A program made the position numbers and the translations under genes. Below, piece by piece: positions 27,481 through 36,269 of a stretch of DNA of 64,000 nucleotides. This stretch comes from Taibaiella sp965229095 (GTDB lineage Bacteria > Bacteroidota > Bacteroidia > Chitinophagales > Chitinophagaceae): contig OZ245855.1 in assembly GCA_965229095.1 (NCBI GenBank), forward strand, positions 3,410,001-3,474,000, in the 5' to 3' direction. Below the pieces are notes generated by a model, which did not search any database, was not told the origin of the DNA, and saw only the letters and a list, made by a program, of their open reading frames with translations. Each line of letters starts with the position of its first letter. Within the stretch, counting starts at the first letter, position 1.

Positions 27481-29387
27481 CCTACGATCAATAAGCCCAC
27501 AACAAACAGGATCACAATGCCCACTACCATCGCAAAGATATAAGTACCTACCTGGCCATTCTGCAACAACCTCATCCGGCTGCTGCCCCAGGTTACCAGG
27601 CGGCCTACGCCATTCACCACACCATCGATACCGCCGCGCTCTACGTATTTGTCAAAAGCAACGGCCAGTCCTTTCAAGGGCCTTACGATCACAGCATCAT
27701 ACAGTTCATCGATGTACCATTTGTTTTCGAGCACTTTGGCGATACCTGTATTCTCTTTGAAATCGGGTTTCTTGGTCCGGGTATAGGCCAGTACGATCAT
27801 GACCAGCACCAAGCCTACCGACAATCCCATCAGCATCCATTCGGTCTCGTGGTTCAGGTGGTGTATATTAAAGTTCTGGACTACAGGGGCCAGGTATTCG
27901 TTTAACGTATGATGTTCCGTAATCACGGCAGGCATACCTACATAACCGCCCACGATAGACAATACAGCCAGTATGATCAGCGGTATCGTAATGGCCGCGG
28001 GGCTTTCGTGCAGGTGATGTTCCTGATCGTGCGTACCGCGGAAAGTACCCCTGAACGTGTAGAAGTATAGGCGGAACATATAGAAAGCAGTCATTAAAGC
28101 GCCTGCAAGTCCTAAGTAATAGTACACCGGGTTTTTAGCATAAGCGGCAGCCAGTATTTCATCTTTGGAGAAGAAGCCGGAGAAGCCGGGGATACCTGCA
28201 ATCGCCAGACACCCGATAAGGAAGGTGGCCTGGGTGATCTTCATTTTTTTACCTAAGCCGCCCATGAAGCGCAGGTCCTGCTCGCCGCCCATCGCATGGA
28301 TCACCGAACCGGAACCCAGGAACAACAGGGCTTTGAAGAAGGCGTGCGTCATTACGTGGAATACGGCAGTGGTATAAGCGCCTACGCCCAGGGCCAGGAA
28401 CATATAACCTAACTGGCTTACGGTAGAATAGGCCAGCACTTTTTTAATATCATATTGCTTGAGCGCAATGGTAGCGGCAAAAAGCGCGGTAGCCAGGCCG
28501 ATAACTGCAACCAGGGTCTGCGCGGCAGGCGCCAGGTTGTAGATAGCGCTGCTCCGGGCAATCATATAAATACCGGCGGTAACCATGGTGGCAGCGTGGA
28601 TAAGCGCCGATACCGGGGTAGGACCAGCCATCGCATCGGGCAGCCAGGTGTATAAGGGGATCTGCGCACTTTTACCCATAGCACCGATAAAGAAGCAGAT
28701 GGCAATAACGTTGTAATCAAAAGTGGTCAACAGCGCCGGGTTGCTGGCAATCTCGTTAAACAGGCCTTTGGTGCCCATCAGGGGATCGGCAAAGTAATTC
28801 ACGGTCTGGAATTTCCACAGCACATAGAACATTCCCACCAGGAAACCCAGGTCACCAATACGGTTCATGATAAAGGCTTTCTTGGAGGCGTTGGTATAAT
28901 CTTTCCTTTTGTACCAGAAGCCGATCAGCAGGTAAGAGGCCAGTCCTACGCCTTCCCATCCGATAAACATGATCACATAGTTGGCGCCCAGCACCAGCAG
29001 CAACATCGCAAATACGAAGAAGTTGAGGTAGGCAAAGTATTTGGTATAGCCCGGATCATCGTGCATGTAGGAAGTAGAGTATACATGGATGAGGAAGCCC
29101 ACACCGGTAATAATGAGCAGGAACAAGCAGGATAAAGCGTCTACCTGGAAGGCAAAGGGAATATGAAGCGTCCCTGAATGTATAAAGTCGAACAGCGGCA
29201 CAAGCCCCCCGTTGGCCGGGTTATCTTTCACGGCAAAGAAAATCATCAGGGATACCACAAAGGAGGCCAGCATGGCGGCGCTCGCTAAGAAGCCTGAAAC
29301 TTTCTTTGGCATGGACTTCCAGAACAGACCATTGATCAGGAAACCTATTAACGGAAAAAGCGGAACTAAGTAAACTAAATCTTTCAT
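27477..29387 (-). CDS. nuoL: NADH-quinone oxidoreductase subunit L
   Basis: A 636-aa subunit, the largest antiporter-like pump of complex I, with about 16 membrane helices and the long C-terminal lateral helix region (VLENKWYIDELYDAVIVRPL). Family motifs present are FIGWEGVGLASYLLIGFWY in TM5, the TM7-8 block SALIHAATMVTAGIYMIAR, and KDEILAA after TM12. It is four bases overlapped by the MORN-TonB gene at its 3' end and is separated from nuoK by 127 bases without visible features. Confidence 0.97.
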   Translation of the reverse strand: MKDLVYLVPLFPLIGFLINGLFWKSMPKKVSGFLASAAMLASFVVSLMIFFAVKDNPANGGLVPLFDFIHSGTLHIPFAFQVDALSCLFLLIITGVGFLIHVYSTSYMHDDPGYTKYFAYLNFFVFAMLLLVLGANYVIMFIGWEGVGLASYLLIGFWYKRKDYTNASKKAFIMNRIGDLGFLVGMFYVLWKFQTVNYFADPLMGTKGLFNEIASNPALLTTFDYNVIAICFFIGAMGKSAQIPLYTWLPDAMAGPTPVSALIHAATMVTAGIYMIARSSAIYNLAPAAQTLVAVIGLATALFAATIALKQYDIKKVLAYSTVSQLGYMFLALGVGAYTTAVFHVMTHAFFKALLFLGSGSVIHAMGGEQDLRFMGGLGKKMKITQATFLIGCLAIAGIPGFSGFFSKDEILAAAYAKNPVYYYLGLAGALMTAFYMFRLYFYTFRGTFRGTHDQEHHLHESPAAITIPLIILAVLSIVGGYVGMPAVITEHHTLNEYLAPVVQNFNIHHLNHETEWMLMGLSVGLVLVMIVLAYTRTKKPDFKENTGIAKVLENKWYIDELYDAVIVRPLKGLAVAFDKYVERGGIDGVVNGVGRLVTWGSSRMRLLQNGQVGTYIFAMVVGIVILFVVGLLIVG

Positions 29388-29514
29388 ACTGTAAGCCCCA
29401 TCCAGGGAACTGTTTTTTTATTGTATAGCTTTTCTCCCCCCTCTACTCTAACACCCCCGTTTTTATTAACTTATCGATGCAACGACAAAGCTGATGCCCG
29501 GCCGGTCTTTCGCT

Positions 29515-29814
29515 TTAGTGTTTCAACCGGTTGAGGATATTGATATCAACCGAATGGACTTTCCGGTACATCATCACGATAATGGCCAGGCCTACAGCTA
29601 CTTCCGCAGCGGCTACCACCATAATGAAGAATACGAATATCTGCGCATCGGCGCTCCCGAACATCTTGCTGAAGGCAACCATCAACAGGTTGACCGCGTT
29701 CAGCATCAGCTCCACACTCATAAATACGATGATCGCATTGCGGCGCATCAGCACGCCCATAATACCGATGGCAAAAAGGGCAAGGCTCAGGAATAAGTAA
29801 TGTTGTATCGGCAC
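29515..29814 (-). CDS. nuoK: NADH-quinone oxidoreductase subunit K
   Basis: A 99-aa subunit with three membrane helices, the normal size. The conserved glutamates used in proton transfer lie in MSVELMLNAVNLLM (TM2) and AAAEVAVGLAI (TM3). It lies 28 bases after nuoJ. Confidence 0.96.
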   Translation of the reverse strand: MPIQHYLFLSLALFAIGIMGVLMRRNAIIVFMSVELMLNAVNLLMVAFSKMFGSADAQIFVFFIMVVAAAEVAVGLAIIVMMYRKVHSVDINILNRLKH

Positions 29815-29842
29815 TTTATAATTGTTTTACGGTTGATGATTG

Positions 29843-30373
29843 TTATTTCTGTCCGGCAGGCGTGCTGCCTTCTTCTTTTTTACCGATAACCATCGCACCG
29901 ATCATGGCACTCAGGAACAGTACGCTGCTTACCTCGAAGGGCAGCACATAATCTTTAAACAAAACCTGGCCCAGGTTATGGATAAGGCCTATATCGGTAC
30001 TGCCATCGATCACGGCGTCGCCGGTACCGGTAGCTACCGTTTTTAAAGCAGCAATGATCACCAGGAAAAGCGCCCCTCCGCTCAATACGGCCGCAAATTG
30101 CACCAGCCGGCTTTTTTGCGGCTCGGCATCGGCGTTAAGGTTCATCAGCATGATCACGAAGAGGAACAGTACCATAATAGCGCCGGCATATACGATGATG
30201 TTTACCACAGCAAGAAACTGCGCATTCATCAATACATAATGGCCGGAGATGGCAAAGAAAGTGGCAATCAGAAAGAGTACGCTTTTGACCGGGTTACGGC
30301 TCAGGATCACGCCCAAAGCACAGCCGATGGCCATAGCGGATAAAAAGTAAAACAGTATTTCGTGTAAGCTCAT
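29843..30373 (-). CDS. nuoJ: NADH-quinone oxidoreductase subunit J
   Basis: A 176-aa, five-helix membrane subunit of complex I. The typical TM3 segment VVNIIVYAGAIMVLFLFVIM, with its conserved Tyr and pi-bulge Gly, is present near residues 54-73, followed by LNLNADAE. Gap to nuoI upstream is 83 bases, to nuoK 28 bases. Confidence 0.96.
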   Translation of the reverse strand: MSLHEILFYFLSAMAIGCALGVILSRNPVKSVLFLIATFFAISGHYVLMNAQFLAVVNIIVYAGAIMVLFLFVIMLMNLNADAEPQKSRLVQFAAVLSGGALFLVIIAALKTVATGTGDAVIDGSTDIGLIHNLGQVLFKDYVLPFEVSSVLFLSAMIGAMVIGKKEEGSTPAGQK

Positions 30374-30456
30374 AAGATTCAGAACCCTGGTGGTTTTTTT
30401 CTTATTGCCCTTAGAGAGCGTTATTTAATTTTTTTAATGCGACAATGTAATCCTGA

Positions 30457-30978
30457 TTATCCTTTACCGGTGGCTGCTCTCTTTTTCATCTGCTCGTCGG
30501 TAATCAGCATATCTTCTTTCTTATAAATGAAATAATCGCGGGTATAGTTAGACGGCATCACGGTCTCGCTCAGGTAGATCGCATCTTTAGGACAGGCCTC
30601 TTCGCAATAGCCGCAGAAAATGCAACGCAGCATATTGATCTCGTACCGGGCAGCATATTTCTCTTCGCGGTAGAGGTTCTCTTCTCCTTTCTTGCGTTCT
30701 GCCGCTTCCATAGTAATGGCTTCGGCCGGGCAGGCCAATGCGCAAAGACCGCAGGCTGTACATTTTTCACGGCCTTCTTCGTCGCGGTTCAGTACGTGCA
30801 GTCCACGGAATACCGGGCTGAATGGACGTTGTACCTCCGGATAGCTCACAGTAGCCTTCTTTTTAAAGATATGGCCCAATGTAATCTTCAAGCCTTTGGC
30901 AATTGCCGGCAAGTAAATTTTTTCACCCAGGGTCATCGGGCTTCTGTCAACCGATATGGAACGTTTTGTCAATTGCAT
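30457..30978 (-). CDS. nuoI: NADH-quinone oxidoreductase subunit I (two 4Fe-4S clusters)
   Basis: A peripheral subunit carrying clusters N6a and N6b, shown by CTACGLCALACP and CIFCGYCEEACP. I choose ATG 30978 (MQLTKRSISV, 173 aa) over the ATG at 31026, because a good ribosome-binding sequence (GGGAG) precedes it and the shorter N-terminus matches family length. Electrons pass from NuoG through this protein to NuoB. It is preceded by the 67-aa two-helix protein gene. Confidence 0.95.
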   Translation of the reverse strand: MQLTKRSISVDRSPMTLGEKIYLPAIAKGLKITLGHIFKKKATVSYPEVQRPFSPVFRGLHVLNRDEEGREKCTACGLCALACPAEAITMEAAERKKGEENLYREEKYAARYEINMLRCIFCGYCEEACPKDAIYLSETVMPSNYTRDYFIYKKEDMLITDEQMKKRAATGKG

Positions 30979-31051
30979 AGTAAACTCCCAAATTCTTCCT
31001 CTCACGAGGTTTATTAATCGTTTCAAAAAACGGTCGCTTCTAAGCGGTCCG

Positions 31052-31255
31052 TTATACTTTGTTCTTTTTCAATCTGACCAAGGCTGCAACTCCGCTGGTA
31101 AGAAAGAGTGCCAGGCTAAAGGCGTAAAGCCCAGTCTTCAAATGCTCTTTATGACCAATTGCGTTGTATAACCCGTTTGCACACAACAGTATAAAAAACA
31201 GGCTCGCCAACAAACCCCTATACTGTTTCCGCTTCGGCTCCTTTTCTCTGGTCAT
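31052..31255 (-). CDS. Small two-helix membrane protein inside nuo operon
   Basis: A 67-aa protein with a charged N-terminus (MTREKEPKRK) and two hydrophobic helices (about 14-33 and 41-60), ending in basic residues. Start and stop overlap by one base with the end of nuoH (TAATG), a coupling arrangement. Its gene separates nuoH from nuoI, which are adjacent in most bacteria. I know no family for it. It could be an accessory complex I subunit or assembly factor specific to this lineage, or an unrelated passenger. Its reality is supported by the tight coupling and clear topology. Confidence 0.7.
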   Translation of the reverse strand: MTREKEPKRKQYRGLLASLFFILLCANGLYNAIGHKEHLKTGLYAFSLALFLTSGVAALVRLKKNKV

Positions 31256-32337
31256 TATTTATTAAAGAAAAAGAGGATTACGCCACCGGTAATGATCAGG
31301 TTGATCAGGGCCAATGGTATCAAACCTTTCCAACCCAGGTTCAGCAACTGATCGTAACGGAAACGGGGAAGGGTCCAGCGGATAAACATAAAGAACAGGA
31401 TAAATCCGACTACTTTAATCATCAGTACCGTAACACAGATCACGGAGAACAAACCACCCGGAACAGCATCACGCACAGCATCCATCCATGGGAAGTTATA
31501 CCCGCCGAAGAACACGGTAGCCAATACGGCTGAACTGATGAACATATTGATGTATTCCGCAAAAAGGTAAAGTCCCAGTTTCATGGAAGAATATTCCTGG
31601 TGGTAACCCATATTCAGCTCACTTTCGCATTCCGGCATATCGAAAGGCGCGCGGTTCAGCTCTGCAAAAGAGCAAACCAGGAAAATGAGGAAGGCCAGGG
31701 GTTGCTTAAAGAAGTTCCAGGAAAAATAACCGTCTTTCCAGAAGCCATGTTGCTGGTCCACGATATCGCGCAGGGATAGAGACTGGGTAACCATCAAAAC
31801 GGCGATCAGGCTAAGCCCCATTGCCAACTCATAGGAGATGGACTGGGAAGCGGCGCGGATAGCGCTCAACAGAGAAAATTTATTGTTGGAAGACCAGCCG
31901 CCCAGCATGATACCATATACACCGAGGCTTACTACGCCGAAGATGTACAGGATACCGATGTTAATATCGGCTACCTGCAGGGAAACGGTCCTTTCGGTAC
32001 CGCCTATAGTCATGGAGAAATCAGGGCCCCAGGGTATTACGGCGCTGGTCATCAATGCCGTGACCATAAATAGGGCCGGGCCCAAGATAAAGAGGGTACG
32101 TGTGGACCGGTCGGGTACGATTTCTTCTTTAAAGAAAAGCTTTCCACCATCGGCCAGCGGTTGCAGCAATCCGAAGATGCCGGCCCTGGCAGGCCCTATA
32201 CGGTCCTGCATGATGGCAGCCACTTTACGCTCGCCCCAGGTAGCATAAGCCGCTACCCCAAAGGAAGAAAGAATGATCACGAGGATCAGCGCTACTTTCT
32301 CTATAATGAATATCCAGTCAATCGATAATAAAAGCAT
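31255..32337 (-). CDS. nuoH: NADH-quinone oxidoreductase subunit H
   Basis: A 360-aa membrane subunit that forms the quinone-entry channel with NuoB and NuoD. The conserved loop motifs are present: QDRIGPARAG near the N-terminus and ELNRAPFDMPECESEL with YSSMKLGLYLFAEY, which carry the acidic residues of the E-channel. Length is slightly above the usual 320-350 because of an extended loop. It is followed at once by the 67-aa gene (one-base overlap). Confidence 0.97.
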   Translation of the reverse strand: MLLLSIDWIFIIEKVALILVIILSSFGVAAYATWGERKVAAIMQDRIGPARAGIFGLLQPLADGGKLFFKEEIVPDRSTRTLFILGPALFMVTALMTSAVIPWGPDFSMTIGGTERTVSLQVADINIGILYIFGVVSLGVYGIMLGGWSSNNKFSLLSAIRAASQSISYELAMGLSLIAVLMVTQSLSLRDIVDQQHGFWKDGYFSWNFFKQPLAFLIFLVCSFAELNRAPFDMPECESELNMGYHQEYSSMKLGLYLFAEYINMFISSAVLATVFFGGYNFPWMDAVRDAVPGGLFSVICVTVLMIKVVGFILFFMFIRWTLPRFRYDQLLNLGWKGLIPLALINLIITGGVILFFFNK

Positions 32338-32380
32338 GAGGACGCAAAAGTAATAAGATTGTAAAACCTATTGTTGAAAA

Positions 32381-33484
32381 CTATTTAAAATCATCGGAAT
32401 GGGCCGGGCCTTCTATTTCACTTAAATGAACGCTGGGTTTATTTACATCGCTGGCATTATGGATGTCTAAAGTCAGTTTCGGTTGCTTGCCAATCACTTT
32501 ATCGATCAGCACAGGTTGTTTGGCCATGCCTACCTTTCCGGCATACTGTCCCTGTGATATCACACTGTGGCGGTTTACATTGGTAGGACCTTCAATGATC
32601 CAGTCGCTGGTTTCTTTTTTATCAAAACGGCATTCGTTGCAGATCCAGCCGGGTTCGCCGTTGCTGGTCGTGGCCACTTCGCCCCACTCGTCTTTACGGG
32701 CAGTAACCCGGAACACTTCGTCGCCGCGCATCCACAAACGCACTTCGCCGCAACATTTTGGATTGCTGCAATTGCGGTGTGCATCTACCGGCTTCGTAAA
32801 CCATACCCTGTTTTTGAAACGGAAGGTTTTGTCGGTAAGGGCCCCTACCGGGCATACATCGATCACGTTACCTATAAAGTCATTGTCCAGCGCTTTGCTG
32901 ATGCAGGTACTGATCCTGGCATGATCGCCACGGTCAAGGATACCGTGCTCGCGGGTTTCGGTAAGCTGTTCGGCCGTAAACACGCAACGGAAACACATGA
33001 TACAACGGTTCATGTGCAGTTGGATATGCGGTCCTATATCTTCCGGCTCGAAAGTACGGCGACCGAAATCGTAACGGGTATTGGCGCTGCCGTTCTCATA
33101 GCTCAGATCCTGCAGATGGCATTCGCCAGCCTGATCGCACACAGGGCAATCCAGGGGATGGTTGAGCAACAGGAACTCGGTAACTCCTTTACGGGCATCG
33201 ATCACCTTCTCCGAAGTCATGCTCTTTACTTCCATGCCATCCATCACACCCGTGCGGCAACTCGCTACCAGCTTCGGCATCGGGCGGGGATCTTTTTCCG
33301 ACCCCTTGCTTACCTCTACCAGGCAAGTACGGCATTTACCACCGCTGCCTTTGAGCTTGCTGTAATAGCACATGGTAGGCGGCGCCACTTCGCCACCGAT
33401 CTTACGCGCAGCCTCCAGGATGGAAGTCCCGGGAGCTACTTCTATCGTAATGTTATCTATCGTTACTTTGACATTATCAGCCAT
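32381..33484 (-). CDS. nuoG: NADH-quinone oxidoreductase subunit G, short form
   Basis: A 367-aa iron-sulfur subunit. The N-terminal 2Fe-2S ferredoxin domain has MCYYSKLKGSGGKCRTCLVE; then come the His-Cys3 segment HPLDCPVCDQAGECHLQD for cluster N5 and CIMCFRCV with CPVGAL for N4, and a last Cys-rich part (CSNPKCCGEVRL and WICNECRFD) resembling the start of the molybdopterin-like domain. The long C-terminal domain of E. coli NuoG (about 900 aa) is absent; this short form is usual in many Bacteroidota. Between nuoF and this gene stands a GxxExxY gene. Confidence 0.93.
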   Translation of the reverse strand: MADNVKVTIDNITIEVAPGTSILEAARKIGGEVAPPTMCYYSKLKGSGGKCRTCLVEVSKGSEKDPRPMPKLVASCRTGVMDGMEVKSMTSEKVIDARKGVTEFLLLNHPLDCPVCDQAGECHLQDLSYENGSANTRYDFGRRTFEPEDIGPHIQLHMNRCIMCFRCVFTAEQLTETREHGILDRGDHARISTCISKALDNDFIGNVIDVCPVGALTDKTFRFKNRVWFTKPVDAHRNCSNPKCCGEVRLWMRGDEVFRVTARKDEWGEVATTSNGEPGWICNECRFDKKETSDWIIEGPTNVNRHSVISQGQYAGKVGMAKQPVLIDKVIGKQPKLTLDIHNASDVNKPSVHLSEIEGPAHSDDFK

Positions 33485-33500
33485 TGTCTTCTATTTTTCT

Positions 33501-33519
33501 CACAAAGGCACAAAGGCAC
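33501..33519 (+). repeat. Left inverted repeat flanking the GxxExxY gene
   Basis: CACAAAGGCACAAAGGCAC, itself two and a half copies of CACAAAGG. Its reverse complement matches 33961-33979 at 18 of 19 bases, so the two copies bracket the GxxExxY gene as inverted repeats. Confidence 0.75.
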
Positions 33520-33532
33520 AATGTTTAATGTT

Positions 33533-33907
33533 TTAATTAACCACTCTTCTGATTCCGTTTTTCAAAAGAGTTTCATTGAAATTGATCAGCAAACCTAACT
33601 TCAATCTTGTAAGCCTTAAGTAGGTAAGCACTTGTTTGAAATGTACTTCTTCCAACTTTGAAATGCTCTTCAGCTCTATTAAAACGGATTCCTCAACTAT
33701 AATATCGGCCCTGAATCCAAACTCCATATTTATACCGTCATGAATTACATCAATCGGGCACTGTCGTTCAAAGCCCAGGTCATTTTTTGCCAGTTCATAA
33801 CACAATATCTTTTCATACACACTTTCAAACAATCCCGGGCCATACTGCTTGTGAATAGCAAAACAAATATTCAATATCCGTGCAGCAATTTTATTTTCAA
33901 AATCCAT
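33533..33907 (-). CDS. GxxExxY family protein (PD-(D/E)XK-like)
   Basis: A 124-aa protein with the name-giving motif GLFESVY near residue 24 and a nuclease-like core: FGFRADIIVEE followed by VLIELKSISKLEEVHFKQVL, which fits the D-(E/Q)xK pattern of restriction-type nucleases. Full length for the family; the biochemical function is not established. It lies between nuoF and nuoG, on the same strand, enclosed by 19-base inverted repeats. That arrangement suggests an inserted unit. It is probably transcribed with the nuo operon. Confidence 0.9.
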   Translation of the reverse strand: MDFENKIAARILNICFAIHKQYGPGLFESVYEKILCYELAKNDLGFERQCPIDVIHDGINMEFGFRADIIVEESVLIELKSISKLEEVHFKQVLTYLRLTRLKLGLLINFNETLLKNGIRRVVN

Positions 33908-33960
33908 GCCTGTGTCTTTAAAAGTTTACAGTATGGTTGAAATTTTCACGCTTCCTCTTG

Positions 33961-33979
33961 GTGTCTTTGTGCCTTTGTG
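33961..33979 (+). repeat. Right inverted repeat flanking the GxxExxY gene
   Basis: GTGTCTTTGTGCCTTTGTG, the near-perfect inverted partner of 33501-33519. It ends 11 bases before the nuoF stop codon. No target-site duplication is evident outside the pair. Confidence 0.75.
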
Positions 33980-33989
33980 TGACCAGGTA

Positions 33990-35333
33990 TTACGCTGTTA
34001 TTTCCAACGGATCGGCGTAATGCGCCAGTCCGAAATTTCTTGTCTGGGCTTCTTCGGGATGCAGCACGTGCCATTCAAATTCATCTCTGAAATGCCTGAT
34101 TGCAGCGGCTACGGGCCAGGCCGCAGCATCGCCCAACGGGCATATGGTATTGCCTTCGATCCTGCGTTGTATATCCCAAAGCAGGTCGATGTCTTCCATC
34201 CTTCCTTTACCGTATTCAAGGCTTTTCAAAATCTTATACATCCAGCCGGTACCTTCACGGCAGGGCGAACATTGTCCGCAGCTTTCGTGGTTGTAAAAAT
34301 GGGCCAGGCTCATGGTATGGCGCACCACACATTGGTCTTCATCCAGTACAATAAAACCGCCTGAACCGAGCATGGAGCCGGTGGCAAAACCGCCCTCCGA
34401 AAGACTTTCGTAGTTCATCTGGCGGGCATTGCCTTTAGCGTCTTTCAACAACAGATTAGCCGGCAAGATCGGTACGGAAGAACCGCCGGGGATACAGGCT
34501 TTCAACCTTTTGCCGTTGGGAATACCGCCGCAGTATTCGTCGCTGTATATAAATTCTTCTACAGAAAGATCAAAGGGTATTTCGTACACACCGGGCTTAT
34601 TCAGGTTGCCACAGGCCGACATGAGCTTGGTACCGGAAGAACGGCCTACACCCAGCTTGCCATATTCTTCGCCACCCATATTAAGGATGGGTACTATAGC
34701 CGCCAGGGTCTCTACATTGTTCACCACGGTAGGACGCATCCAGAGACCCGCGATCGCCGGGAACGGAGGCTTGATACGGGGATTGCCGCGCTTGCCTTCC
34801 AGCGATTCGATCAGGGCTGTTTCTTCACCGCAGATATAGGCGCCACCACCGCGTTGTACATATATTTCGCAATCGAAACCGCTGCCCTGGATATTTTTAC
34901 CCAGCCAGCCGTTGTTTTTTGCTTCTGCTATAGCTTGTTCCAGTATATCCGGGATCCAGGCATATTCGCCACGGATATAGATATAAGTTGCATTAGAACC
35001 CAATGCGAACGAAGAAGCGATCAGGCCCTCGATCAGCAGGTGGGGTAGGAACTCCATCAGGTACCGGTCCTTAAACGTGCCGGGTTCCGATTCGTCCGCA
35101 TTGCACACCAGGTGACGCGGCACGCCTTCGGGTTTAGCCAGGAAGCTCCATTTCATACCGGTAGGGAAACCGGCACCGCCACGACCGCGCAGGCCGCTCT
35201 TCTTCACCTCTTCCACGATTTCCTCGGGGGTCATTTTTAAAGCTTTCTCCACACTGCGGTAACCACCGTGCTTGCGGTAGGCTTCGTAATACCTGATCCC
35301 TTCTATATGGGCGTTTTCCAGTAGTAATTTCAT
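33990..35333 (-). CDS. nuoF: NADH-quinone oxidoreductase subunit F (FMN, NADH site)
   Basis: A 447-aa peripheral subunit that oxidises NADH with FMN and passes electrons to cluster N3. The FMN/NADH segment GLRGRGGAGFPTGMKW is near residue 50, GGGAYICGEETALIESLEG gives the second nucleotide-binding part, and HESCGQCSPCREG with the distal Cys in NTICPLGDAAAWP binds the 4Fe-4S cluster. Normal length. Three unrelated genes separate it from nuoE upstream. Confidence 0.97.
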   Translation of the reverse strand: MKLLLENAHIEGIRYYEAYRKHGGYRSVEKALKMTPEEIVEEVKKSGLRGRGGAGFPTGMKWSFLAKPEGVPRHLVCNADESEPGTFKDRYLMEFLPHLLIEGLIASSFALGSNATYIYIRGEYAWIPDILEQAIAEAKNNGWLGKNIQGSGFDCEIYVQRGGGAYICGEETALIESLEGKRGNPRIKPPFPAIAGLWMRPTVVNNVETLAAIVPILNMGGEEYGKLGVGRSSGTKLMSACGNLNKPGVYEIPFDLSVEEFIYSDEYCGGIPNGKRLKACIPGGSSVPILPANLLLKDAKGNARQMNYESLSEGGFATGSMLGSGGFIVLDEDQCVVRHTMSLAHFYNHESCGQCSPCREGTGWMYKILKSLEYGKGRMEDIDLLWDIQRRIEGNTICPLGDAAAWPVAAAIRHFRDEFEWHVLHPEEAQTRNFGLAHYADPLEITA

Positions 35334-35382
35334 ACTCTATTATTTCCAACAGCAAATCGGTATTTGCTGCATAAAGTTTTAT

Positions 35383-35823
35383 TTATTGTCGTTTCACACT
35401 TTGTCGCCATTTCAATGTCCACCGCTGGCTCTTGTAACTCCAGCTCCAACATTCAGAAGCTTTCAGCTTAACGCTGAAGGGACTTCCATTCAGGAAACCG
35501 TTCACGTCCAATGCCCTGTCTACAAATGCCAGCTCCTCGTCTAACACAACTTTTGCTTCACCTTCCTGTACGATCCCATTGTATTTCAAAAACCCTTCGC
35601 TAAGATGCTGCAGCAATTCCTTTTTTGTTTCAGTAAGACCATTGGAGTGTTTCATCCTAAAATGCTCCTGGAGCAACAAGCTTAGCCTGGTCGTATCCTT
35701 TTTGATCAATGCAGAATCAAACTGCCGGTATGCCTGCTGCAGCAAAACCTGTCTTTCGCTTTGTGCATTTGCAGCAAAGCCCAGACACAGTAGAATGATC
35801 AGCCAGGCATTTTTCCAACGCAT
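35383..35823 (-). CDS. Secreted NTF2-like (DUF4440-type) protein
   Basis: Taken from ATG 35823 (MRWKNAWLIILLC), which yields a signal peptide ending FAANAQ; a start 24 bases upstream is in frame. The 146-aa product looks like a small NTF2/SnoaL-type cone fold: helix with AYRQFDSALIKKDTTRLSLL, then FRMKHSNGLTETKKELLQHL, and beta strands to the end (WSYKSQRWTLKWRQS). Function unknown. It is in a cassette with the VOC and DNA-alkylation-repair genes between nuoE and nuoF, one base after the VOC stop. Confidence 0.75.
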   Translation of the reverse strand: MRWKNAWLIILLCLGFAANAQSERQVLLQQAYRQFDSALIKKDTTRLSLLLQEHFRMKHSNGLTETKKELLQHLSEGFLKYNGIVQEGEAKVVLDEELAFVDRALDVNGFLNGSPFSVKLKASECWSWSYKSQRWTLKWRQSVKRQ

Positions 35824-35824
35824 C

Positions 35825-36247
35825 TTATCCCTCTTTCGGCCTGTCAAAATTGAACATCCAGTTAATGTCGAATTTATCAGTCAGCATCCCGAATTTAGCG
35901 CCCCAAAAAGTATCCTGCAAAGGCATCGTGATCCTGGCGCCATCACTCAAGGCGGCAAATACACGGTCGATGTCTTCTTCATGCTTGAAGTTGAGCGACA
36001 ATTGTGTATTAGAGCCGGGGGTTACTTTCTGATCGGTATGCATCACATCGCTTACCATAAAACTAAGACTACCGGCCTGGAAAATAGCATGCATCACTTT
36101 ATCTTTCCATGCCTCGTCCATACCTTCCATAGGACTGTCGCCATAAGTCTGTTGAAAAAGGACTTCACCATCAAAAGCTTTGCCATAAAAAGCCAATGCT
36201 TCACCGGCATTGCCATTAAAATTCAGGTAAGGTGTAATCGGTTCCAT
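35825..36247 (-). CDS. VOC family (PhnB-like) protein
   Basis: A 140-aa protein starting at ATG 36247 (MEPITPYLNFNGNAGEAL); the open frame continues upstream but that part overlaps the repair gene. It has the vicinal-oxygen-chelate fold in the PhnB / 3-demethylubiquinone-methyltransferase-like form: AFYGKAFDGEV, DKVMHAIFQAGSLSFMVSDV and MLTDKFDINWMFNF. Members are often annotated as glyoxalase-like; activity is mostly unknown. Gap of 22 bases to the repair gene and one base to the NTF2-like gene. Confidence 0.9.
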   Translation of the reverse strand: MEPITPYLNFNGNAGEALAFYGKAFDGEVLFQQTYGDSPMEGMDEAWKDKVMHAIFQAGSLSFMVSDVMHTDQKVTPGSNTQLSLNFKHEEDIDRVFAALSDGARITMPLQDTFWGAKFGMLTDKFDINWMFNFDRPKEG

Positions 36248-36269
36248 CTTTTTTCTTTCATTATTAAGG

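Noticed and set aside
32381..33484. nuoG as a truncated pseudogene
   Set aside because: The short NuoG with all cluster-binding motifs is a normal form in many Bacteroidota, and the frame ends cleanly.
33501..33519. CACAAAGG repeats as the start of a CRISPR array
   Set aside because: Copies are directly adjacent with no spacers and there are no cas genes; the paired inverted copy at 33961 fits a flanking repeat better.
32567..33598. 343-codon plus-strand open frame
   Set aside because: Antisense to nuoG, which has all its iron-sulfur motifs; the product has biased composition.
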